Positions 1 to 5,272 of a stretch of 8,138 bases of DNA are shown piece by piece. The DNA comes from Betaproteobacteria bacterium (lineage in GTDB: Bacteria > Pseudomonadota > Gammaproteobacteria > Burkholderiales > Burkholderiaceae_C). The position numbers and the translations under genes were made by a program. The stretch covers positions 1 through 8,138 of the forward strand of contig RGEP01000073.1 in assembly GCA_009918225.1 (NCBI GenBank), in the 5' to 3' direction. The stretch's first letter is position 1; the number at the start of each line of letters is the position of its first letter. Below the pieces are notes generated by a model. The model had not been told where the DNA came from. It searched no databases and saw nothing but the letters and a program-made list of their open reading frames with translations.

Positions 1-252
1 CAGGCGCCCGGCCACGCTCACCGCCACGGCTTGCGGCTCCAGCACCTCGTTGGCCACGCCGGCATAGCGTGTTTGCAAATCGCCGGCTTGGTGCTGGGGC
101 TTGAAGTCGTTGGGGAAGGGGACGGTGCCCGCATCCGCGCACTGCGCGCGCAGCGCGGCCAGCTTTTCCCGCCGCTCGGCCATCAACTTGTTTTCGTCGG
201 GGGCTTCAGGGGCGGGCGTGGAAGGCGTGTGCGGTGCGGGCGTGGTGCTCAT
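1..252 (-). CDS. lysS: Lysyl-tRNA synthetase, N-terminal part (runs off left edge)
   Basis: Class II lysyl-tRNA synthetase attaches lysine to tRNA-Lys in the cytoplasm. Only the first 84 codons are in the window and the frame stays open to base 1. The product starts MSTTPAPHTPSTPAPEAPDE, a loose Ala/Pro-rich leader, followed by DENKLMAERREKLAALRAQ (residues 19-37), FPNDFKP (46-52), QAGDLQTRY (55-63) and the entry to the OB-fold anticodon-binding domain, AVAVSVAGRL. The order helix-rich ERREKL segment, FPNDF, then VAGR is typical of proteobacterial LysS. ATG at 252 is chosen because it gives the usual proteobacterial start; the next ATG (183) would delete part of the leader. No strong Shine-Dalgarno is visible, only GGAC about 10 bases upstream. 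It reads in the same direction as the deacetylase gene 155 bases upstream. Identification is by recognition of conserved motifs; the catalytic domain is not in view. Confidence 0.9.
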   Translation of the reverse strand, partial: MSTTPAPHTPSTPAPEAPDENKLMAERREKLAALRAQCADAGTVPFPNDFKPQHQAGDLQTRYAGVANEVLEPQAVAVSVAGRL

Positions 253-277
253 GGGGCGTGTCCGTGGGAATCAACCG

Positions 278-313
278 GCGGTCTGCCGCCCATGGTCACG
301 GGCGGCAGACCGC
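278..313 (-). repeat. Perfect 14-bp inverted repeat in the lysS leader
   Basis: The arms GCGGTCTGCCGCCC (278-291) and GGGCGGCAGACCGC (300-313) are perfect reverse complements around an 8-base loop (292-299). Each arm also contains a small palindrome of its own: GCGG-TCTG-CCGC at 278-289 and GCGG-CAGA-CCGC at 302-313. The RNA could therefore switch between one long and two short hairpins. It ends 26 bases upstream of the lysS ATG. No T-run follows on either strand, which argues against a standard intrinsic terminator. A leader-RNA element, a Rho-type or non-canonical terminator for the upstream operon, or an mRNA 3'-end stabiliser all remain possible. Confidence 0.6.
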
Positions 314-330
314 GTTGCGGCCAACCGGTC

Positions 331-336
331 ATTTTA
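331..336 (-). promoter_or_regulatory. Candidate -10 box for lysS (TAAAAT)
   Basis: On the minus strand 336-331 reads TAAAAT, five of six matches to the sigma-70 -10 consensus. It would place the start of transcription near 324 and give a lysS leader of roughly 70 bases that includes the 14-bp hairpin. No good -35 hexamer lies at 16-18 bases; TTGCAG lies at 20 bases. It is one of very few AT-rich hexamers in this GC-rich gap, which is the main support. Confidence 0.35.
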
Positions 337-407
337 GGTGCCTGGCGTCACCGGCACTGCAACGCCATGGCCCTGCGCGGGGCTGGCCACTCACGGCCGC
401 AGCGGGC

Positions 408-1157
408 TCAACTCCGCCTTGCACCACCTGGCCAAGCCGGATGCTGCCACCCGTTTGCCCACCGCAACTCCACCTCCGCCAGCTCATCGTCGTCCGGCAA
501 CCACAGGGCTTCAGCATGGCGGCACTGGCCACTGACGGTGTAGCTGCGGTAACGGTTCAAGGCAGCGATGTGCTCATCGTAGGGCTGAAACGCCAGCTGA
601 GATGGAAAACAGGCCATGGCTGCTTGCTTGTCAGCCCATACGCTGTCGATGTTCACCAGGCGGTGCGGCCACAGCGGCGAGCCCACTTCGTAAGCAGCCC
701 ATTGCACTGACATGCCGGCCAGCCGAGAACGCCGCACACCATGCGCCACCGCCCAAGCGGCCGCACGATGGTCGGGGTGCACTTCCCAAGGGGAAGGGCC
801 GTACACCAGGTCAATGGCTCGTGCTTGCGTGGCCTCAAGCAGGCGGTCACTGACCGTTTGGAGCAGGGCTTCATCGAAGCCCAGTGCGCGGTCCGGATAC
901 TGCCAAAACTCCGGCGCCCGCAGGCCCAGGGCTGCACATGCAGCAGTGGACTCAGCCGAACGAACTTGGGGATCGCCAGCTCCTGAGCCATCGGTCAACA
1001 CCACCACGTCAACCACTGCGCCTGCCAACGCATGCAGCCGCGCACAGCCGCCGCACCCAAACACTTCATCGTCTGGGTGGGGGGCCACCACCAACACCCG
1101 CGCAGCGGGCAACACACCTTCGGCGGTGTACGGCACCAGCTCCCGTTCTGGTTGCAT
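408..1157 (-). CDS. PIG-L / LmbE-type zinc-dependent N-deacetylase
   Basis: The 249-residue product fits the PIG-L family (GlcNAc-PI de-N-acetylase, LmbE, MshB), zinc enzymes that remove N-acetyl groups from GlcNAc-type sugars. The family signature is clear: APHPDDE at residues 25-31 with metal ligands H27 and D30 and catalytic-base D29, preceded by the hydrophobic strand VLVV, and the second histidine motif EVHPDHRAA at 125-133. VLTDGSGAGD (53-62) and a helix rich in R/E (RSAEST, 66-71) are also typical. There is no signal peptide or membrane helix, so it is cytoplasmic. The ATG at 1157 is preferred because GAGG lies 9 bases upstream and the product then opens MQPERELVPY, as I recall for relatives. 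The alternative ATG at 1172 forms an ATGA overlap with the upstream stop and adds MRPQA. It is the last gene of the four-gene run. By analogy with ArnD it may deacetylate a lipid-linked or nucleotide sugar; the substrate is unknown. Confidence 0.88.
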   Translation of the reverse strand: MQPERELVPYTAEGVLPAARVLVVAPHPDDEVFGCGGCARLHALAGAVVDVVVLTDGSGAGDPQVRSAESTAACAALGLRAPEFWQYPDRALGFDEALLQTVSDRLLEATQARAIDLVYGPSPWEVHPDHRAAAWAVAHGVRRSRLAGMSVQWAAYEVGSPLWPHRLVNIDSVWADKQAAMACFPSQLAFQPYDEHIAALNRYRSYTVSGQCRHAEALWLPDDDELAEVELRWANGWQHPAWPGGARRS

Positions 1158-1168
1158 CGCCTGCGGCC

Positions 1169-2668
1169 TCATTCGAATAAACCGCCCCGGGCCCATGCCG
1201 GGTAACGGACCTGCAAGGTATCCAGCAGATAAGCCGTGCTCAGCCACGCAAACAGACCCAATGCCAAGGTGGCCGCTGCCAGGCACACCGCGCGAGCCGC
1301 CCACTGGGGCGTGTGGCCAACGCTGGTGACCGGTGCTCGGCCCTGGCACGCAGTCGGCCCCGGCCAAGCCCCCAAAGCATAGGCGGCCACCAAGGCTGGC
1401 GCGATGAAATAGCGGCCCTGCACGCCCTCGATGAGCTGTGCAGGAAACGGGCTCCAGGTGACGAGCATCAGCAAGAACGCGAGTACACCCGAACCCCCAG
1501 CACAAAGTGCCAACACCAGGCGGTCGACTATCGTGCGGCGCCAGGCGGCCGCCCACCAAGGCAAGCTCAACACCGTCATGGCCGCCAGGCCCCACCACAG
1601 GGTGGGATAGGCCGCTTCGGCCAAGCGCGTGTCCAGCCAGCCCAGATTGCCAATGAAGCTGTCCAGCAAGAACTGCGGTCTGTGCTCATCTTCAAAGGTG
1701 CGTTGAAACACCGCCCACAGGTCTTGAGGATGCTGCAGGTAGTGGGCCACTACTTTGCCAGGGCTTATGTCCCGCTGAACCCGCGTGTCCACCACCGTGC
1801 TGGCAGCCCATGTCGTCCACAACAGGGTTCCGGCCACCCCGGCAGCGCCCGCCCAAGCCAGGGTGTTGGCCGGTTGCGAACCGGCCAAGCCACCGTCAGC
1901 CACCACGGCGGCCTCGCCTTCCCACGGCCTGCGCCACGCCCACCACAGGGGAAGCAGCAGCAGGGGCATCAGGTGCAGCCGGGCCGTGACCAACACCAGC
2001 AGGCAGCCGGCTGTGCCCCACGCCCAAATCGACCGTGGTTCCTGCCGCAAGCGCATCAACATCGACAAGGCCAACAGCGTGAGCGCATGCGCCGGCCCGT
2101 CGACCACGGGCGACAGCATTTGAAACAAGCTCATGGGCAGCATCAACAGGGCCCACGCCAACAGGGGCGGCGCCCAAATCCATGCGGCCAAGGCCATCGC
2201 CGCGATGCAGAACGCTTGCGACGTCAGCCGCGCCAGGTGGTAACTGTCCAGCACCGTCCAATCCAGGGCCTGACCCATGGCCAAGCCCAGCGCTGCGGGG
2301 GTGTAGATCAGAGGCAGGTACATGGCCGAGCCAGGCGCTTCGCCATAGATCAGGCGACCCGTCCATCGTTGGGTTTTCAGGGCCAGCAGATCATCAGGCG
2401 ATACCTCGGGGTCGCGTTGTGTGATCACCGGTACGTGGGCCCGTGCCAGTACCGCCAGGGCCACGTCAAAGTGGCTGCCGGTGCTCACGCCGGGCTCGGT
2501 GGTGGCCAGGGCTTGTCCCTGTGCCAGCGAAGCCACTCGGATCAGGTGGGCCAGTTCGTCAGGCGACTGCAGCGGCGGTACCCATCGGGCCAGGAATTGC
2601 AGGCACACCAACAACAGGCCCGCGGCCACCGCCAGGGCGGCCCCCTGCCATTCCCGGGATTTATTCAC
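1169..2668 (-). CDS. DUF2142-family multi-pass membrane protein (putative GT-C-like glycosyltransferase)
   Basis: The 499-residue product is very hydrophobic. A helix at about 10-27 is followed by an outside loop with QSPDELAH (34-41), then MYLPLIYTPAALGLAMG (116-132), LPMSLFQMLSPVVDG (177-191) and many further helices. Near the C-terminus is IEGVQGRYFIAPAL (413-426). The acidic PDE just after helix 1, the LPM-LFQ stretch and the VQGRYF block are the pattern I associate with DUF2142 (PF09913), whose architecture resembles GT-C enzymes that use lipid-phosphate sugars in the periplasm; DUF2142 activity itself is not established. The start is a GTG at 2668, in the overlap GTGA with the stop of the transporter gene. 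No in-frame ATG occurs until residue 116, which would delete helix 1. The open frame continues upstream to 2881, but that part lies inside the transporter gene. Length suits the family (about 400-550). Confidence 0.82.
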   Translation of the reverse strand: MNKSREWQGAALAVAAGLLLVCLQFLARWVPPLQSPDELAHLIRVASLAQGQALATTEPGVSTGSHFDVALAVLARAHVPVITQRDPEVSPDDLLALKTQRWTGRLIYGEAPGSAMYLPLIYTPAALGLAMGQALDWTVLDSYHLARLTSQAFCIAAMALAAWIWAPPLLAWALLMLPMSLFQMLSPVVDGPAHALTLLALSMLMRLRQEPRSIWAWGTAGCLLVLVTARLHLMPLLLLPLWWAWRRPWEGEAAVVADGGLAGSQPANTLAWAGAAGVAGTLLWTTWAASTVVDTRVQRDISPGKVVAHYLQHPQDLWAVFQRTFEDEHRPQFLLDSFIGNLGWLDTRLAEAAYPTLWWGLAAMTVLSLPWWAAAWRRTIVDRLVLALCAGGSGVLAFLLMLVTWSPFPAQLIEGVQGRYFIAPALVAAYALGAWPGPTACQGRAPVTSVGHTPQWAARAVCLAAATLALGLFAWLSTAYLLDTLQVRYPAWARGGLFE

Positions 2669-3009
2669 CGTACCGACACCCAAACGCCGGCGCCAATCAG
2701 CAAAGCCCCAACCCAATGCCGAAGGCCGACGGCTTCGCCCAGGACCCACCAAGACAAGAGGGGCACGATGAAAAACGCCAGTGCAAAGAAGGGATAGGCG
2801 ACCGACAAGGGTACGGTTCGCAGCAGCGCAAGCCAGGCCAAGGTGGCCCCGCCGTAGACGGCTATGCCCAACCAAAACCATCCCAAACCCAACAGCCCCG
2901 TCAGCCCCGATCCGGGCAACCAGGCGGTTGAGGCCAGTTTGAACACCACCTGTCCCGAGGCGATGGCCGCAACGGTCACGGTGAGCAGCAGGGCTTCAAG
3001 GCCGGTCAT
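2665..3009 (-). CDS. SMR/EamA-type small transporter, ArnE-like putative lipid-sugar flippase subunit
   Basis: The 114-residue product is almost entirely four hydrophobic helices, roughly 4-25, 36-62, 68-88 and 92-112, the layout of small multidrug resistance and ArnE/ArnF proteins. Family-like features are SGQVVFKLAS (18-27) in helix 1, the short loop with RTVPLSVAYPF (64-74), and WVLGEAVGLRHWVGALLIG (87-105). EmrE's essential proton-coupling Glu in helix 1 has no counterpart: counting back eight residues from K24 gives Ile16. This argues for a lipid-sugar flippase rather than a drug exporter. ATG at 3009 forms an ATGA overlap with the glycosyltransferase stop, and its own stop overlaps the GTG of the DUF2142 gene. 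It sits exactly between the enzyme that would load the lipid carrier and the one that would unload it. A homo- or hetero-oligomeric partner is expected, but no second copy is in the window. Confidence 0.8.
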   Translation of the reverse strand: MTGLEALLLTVTVAAIASGQVVFKLASTAWLPGSGLTGLLGLGWFWLGIAVYGGATLAWLALLRTVPLSVAYPFFALAFFIVPLLSWWVLGEAVGLRHWVGALLIGAGVWVSVR

Positions 3010-4067
3010 CTTGTTGATGTTTCGGATGCTGCGGCGTCGGTGGCGGGCAGCAAGGGGTGAATGGCTCTCTGGGGTTGCTGCGCCACGTCGTGGCCAATGA
3101 AGGCCAAGAGCATCTGCAGGCCGACCAGGGTCGGCAGGGCCGCCAGCATGATGGTGCCCAGCGGTGTTGGCACGCCCGTTGCCAAGGCGTTCGACCAGGT
3201 GCTGATACCAAACACCACACCGAACAACAGCAGGGCTGATCCCATCACCAATTCCAACGACGCCACCGACAGGTCACGCAGGAAGTAGTTGTAGGCCACG
3301 CGCTTGCCCAAGTTCGCCAAGTTCTTCCAAGCGAATTCCGGCAAGATGCGCCACACCTTGAGATTGCTGCGCTCGTCTGCATAAAGCGCTTCCATGGGTA
3401 CATCCACCACGACAGCGCGCAGCGTACCCAAACGAAACAGCAGGTCGGTTTCAAAGAAGTAACGGCGGCTCACCTTGTCCAACTCCAAGTAGGGCAGGAG
3501 CCGGGCATGGATGGCGGTGTAGCCATTGGTCACGTCAAAGAGGCTCCAGTAACCGGTGGAGAGTTTGGCCAAAAAACTGAGCCCCGCATTGCCCAGCAGG
3601 CGGGTACGAGGCATATCCTTGAGAGAACGCAAGGTGAAGAAGCGGTTGCCCTTGGTGTAGTCGGCCCGGCCCTGGGCAATGGGGCTCACAAATCGATCAA
3701 TCAGGGACGGGTCCATCTGCCCATCGCCGTCGATCTTGACGATGATGTCGGCTCCGGCCTTGAGCGCCTGTGCATACCCTGTCATCACCGCAGCACCCAC
3801 GCCCTGGTTATGTGGATGCTGAAGCACTTCCACGCGGGGGTCGTGGCACTGAGCCTGCACCCATGCACCGGTGCCCTCGGGGCAGGCGTCATCGACCACG
3901 AACACCCGCCACACCTGCGGCCCAATGCCCTGCAGCACCCGCATCACCTGGCCCTTGCATCGATAGCAGGGAATGACCACCGCAACCTTTGCCGAAGACG
4001 GCGCCGCCGCCGACGGGACTGCAGCGCAGGCGGGGGTGGGGCCAGTTGTGGGCGGCAGGGGCAACAT
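3006..4067 (-). CDS. GT2 glycosyltransferase, DPM1/GtrB-like with two C-terminal membrane helices
   Basis: The 353-residue product has an N-terminal GT-A domain. VAVVIPCYR (28-36) is the first strand, VFVVDDACPEGTG (55-67) binds nucleotide, NQGVGAAVMTGY (87-98) follows, and VKIDGDGQMDP (110-120) carries the DxD metal site (D113, D115). TNGYTAIHARLL (180-191) and RRYFFETDLLFRL (201-213) fit the polyprenyl-phosphate sugar synthase type. Two helices follow at about 271-290 and 303-325, as in GtrB/DPM-like enzymes that anchor by the C-terminus. The inferred reaction is transfer of a sugar from a nucleotide donor to undecaprenyl phosphate at the inner face of the membrane. ATG at 4067 is the only start keeping the full domain, since the next ATG (residue 42) would cut off the first strand. 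The leader MLPLPPTTGPTPAC is low-complexity and no Shine-Dalgarno is visible. It is the first gene of the four-gene run and overlaps the transporter start by 4 bases. Confidence 0.87.
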   Translation of the reverse strand: MLPLPPTTGPTPACAAVPSAAAPSSAKVAVVIPCYRCKGQVMRVLQGIGPQVWRVFVVDDACPEGTGAWVQAQCHDPRVEVLQHPHNQGVGAAVMTGYAQALKAGADIIVKIDGDGQMDPSLIDRFVSPIAQGRADYTKGNRFFTLRSLKDMPRTRLLGNAGLSFLAKLSTGYWSLFDVTNGYTAIHARLLPYLELDKVSRRYFFETDLLFRLGTLRAVVVDVPMEALYADERSNLKVWRILPEFAWKNLANLGKRVAYNYFLRDLSVASLELVMGSALLLFGVVFGISTWSNALATGVPTPLGTIMLAALPTLVGLQMLLAFIGHDVAQQPQRAIHPLLPATDAAASETSTR

Positions 4068-4073
4068 CTGGCG

Positions 4074-4079
4074 ATTCTA
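4074..4079 (-). promoter_or_regulatory. Candidate -10 box for a leaderless transcript of the GT2 operon
   Basis: On the minus strand 4079-4074 reads TAGAAT, fitting the TANNNT core of bacterial -10 elements. Six bases separate it from the A of the GT2 ATG at 4067, which is the spacing expected when transcription starts at the initiation codon itself. The lack of a Shine-Dalgarno before that ATG fits a leaderless message. No convincing -35 is seen (GATTCG at 17 bases is poor). Confidence 0.3.
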
Positions 4080-4120
4080 TGAAGACCCACGGCTTGCGAA
4101 TCCCATCACAATCCGGCCCC

Positions 4121-5272
4121 ATGCAAACCCCTGACCCGCTCCATCCCGGTGCCGAGGCCTTGCGGGGTGTGGCCGCCCTGATGGTGCTGGCCACGCACTA
4201 CGTGGCCTTGGTGCAGCCTCAGGGGCCGGGCTTGTGGGGCCTGGCCGCCACAGGTGTCGACCTCTTCTTCGTGCTCAGTGGCTTTGTATTCGCCAAGTTG
4301 TTGGCCCGCCCGGGGTGGTCTTTGGCGGCCTACGGCGTGCGGCGGCTGTTTCGCTTGTACCCCCTGTACCTGGTGGCCCTGTTGGTTTATGCCGGGCTTC
4401 GTCCGGCTGATGGCCGATGGGATGCCCTGCCCGCGCACCTGGCCATGCTGCACACCACAGGCAGCCTGCAGTTGGCGGGCGCGTACAACGTGGCGTTCTG
4501 GAGCTTGCCGCCAGAAGTTGAGTTTTACCTGTTGCTGCCCCTCCTGGCTTGGCTGGCCGTTGCCATGCGACACCAGGTGCAGGCCGCTTTGTGGCCCTTG
4601 CTCGGAGCGGCCTTGGCGGTGAAGGTGGGGCTGGTGGCGCTGGCCGACCTGGGTGAATCACCCGAGAGTTTGCGCCGCGTGCTGACCGTTCATGCGCCCG
4701 GGCTATTGGTTGAGTTTTTGTTGGGTGCTGGGGTCGCGGTCGTCGGTGGACATGTGGACGCCCCTCAATGGGCGCGGCCTTGGTCCATGCGGACACGCCG
4801 CATAGCGGCCGTGTTGGGTTTGCTGGCCTTGGTGGTGCTCGCCATGGTGTATGCGCAACAGTTGTCAACGCCAGAGCAGGTGGCACGGGCGCCGCTTTGG
4901 CTGCAGGGGCACGTGGGCCTGTGGGCGTCAGCGGGGTTTGCAGCCTTGATGCTCTTGCTCAAGCCCGCCGCGGCGTTCGCGCCGGCCGAATCCGCGCACA
5001 CCGATGCGGGACACCGCCTTGCGTGGGCCGTGGCCCTGTGGGCCGGTCGTTGCAGCTATGGGGTGTACCTGTTGCACAACGCCGCGCCCGCCTTGGTAGC
5101 CCGCCTGTGGCCATCGGCCCAGGGGTGGCCGCTGCTGCTGGCAAGCTTGGCCCTGACCTTCGTCATGGCTGCGGTGCTGCACCGCGTGGTGGAAGCACCC
5201 GCCCGGCAGTGGGGCCGGCGCTGGGCGGCTCGGCTGGATCAGCGCCAAGCCCCACCCACGGCCCCGCGCTAA
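4121..5272 (+). CDS. Acyltransferase 3 family membrane protein (OafA/YrhL type)
   Basis: The 383-residue product is an integral membrane O-acyltransferase of the AT3 family (PF01757), which moves acetyl or other acyl groups onto surface polysaccharides, LPS or related molecules. The R-X10-H motif is present (R15 in EALRGVAALM, H26 in ATHY). GVDLFFVLSGFVFAKLL (45-61), VRRLFRLYPLYLVALL (73-88), SLPPEVEFYLLLPLLAWL (128-145; family consensus S-x-E-x-x-F-Y) and SYGVYLLHNAAP (312-323) follow in the usual order, and about ten hydrophobic helices can be traced. There is no fused SGNH domain. The ATG at 4121 is chosen because it starts just before the conserved motif and clears the divergent gene. ATG at 4079 would add 14 residues and the open frame extends back to 3989 inside the GT2 gene. 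No start has a clear Shine-Dalgarno. It is the only plus-strand gene here, 53 bases from the divergent GT2 gene, and its stop overlaps the next gene tail to tail. The acyl acceptor is unknown. Confidence 0.88.
   Translation: MQTPDPLHPGAEALRGVAALMVLATHYVALVQPQGPGLWGLAATGVDLFFVLSGFVFAKLLARPGWSLAAYGVRRLFRLYPLYLVALLVYAGLRPADGRWDALPAHLAMLHTTGSLQLAGAYNVAFWSLPPEVEFYLLLPLLAWLAVAMRHQVQAALWPLLGAALAVKVGLVALADLGESPESLRRVLTVHAPGLLVEFLLGAGVAVVGGHVDAPQWARPWSMRTRRIAAVLGLLALVVLAMVYAQQLSTPEQVARAPLWLQGHVGLWASAGFAALMLLLKPAAAFAPAESAHTDAGHRLAWAVALWAGRCSYGVYLLHNAAPALVARLWPSAQGWPLLLASLALTFVMAAVLHRVVEAPARQWGRRWAARLDQRQAPPTAPR

Larger units (their letters stand above)
253..407. other. Intergenic region between deacetylase gene and lysS
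   Basis: This stretch of 155 bases separates the deacetylase stop from the lysS start. It holds a 14-bp perfect hairpin at 278-313, a TAAAAT box read on the minus strand at 336-331, and a weak 6-bp inverted repeat TGGCGT/ACGCCA (343-348 and 362-367). No credible small gene was seen, and no hairpin followed by a T-run, so a classic intrinsic terminator for the upstream genes is not visible. Confidence 0.6.

Noticed and set aside
343..367. TGGCGT/ACGCCA inverted repeat as a terminator for the deacetylase operon
   Set aside because: A 6-bp stem with a 13-base loop and no T-run is within chance expectation for this base composition.
31..710. Plus-strand open frames across lysS, the gap and the end of the deacetylase gene
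   Set aside because: Their translations show no family features, and the minus strand encodes the LysS N-terminus and the deacetylase C-terminus over the same bases.
1158..1598. Deacetylase frame extended to 1598
   Set aside because: The upstream part overlaps the DUF2142 C-terminus in a different frame and has no PIG-L similarity; it is a run-on open frame.
1313..2797. 494-codon plus-strand open frame opposite the DUF2142 gene
   Set aside because: The translation is rich in Gln, Arg, Gly and His with no domain or hydrophobic pattern, as expected for the antisense frame of a GC-rich membrane protein gene; the minus strand has clear family motifs.
2669..2881. N-terminal extension of the DUF2142 frame to an ATG at 2881
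   Set aside because: It lies inside the transporter gene in another frame and reads as Arg/Gly-rich sequence; the GTG at 2668 forms a GTGA overlap and begins just before the first membrane helix.
3989..4120. Longer start of the acyltransferase 3 gene (3989 or 4079)
   Set aside because: The start at 3989 runs through the coding start of the divergent GT2 gene, and the extra residues lie upstream of the first conserved motif; 4079 cannot be fully excluded.
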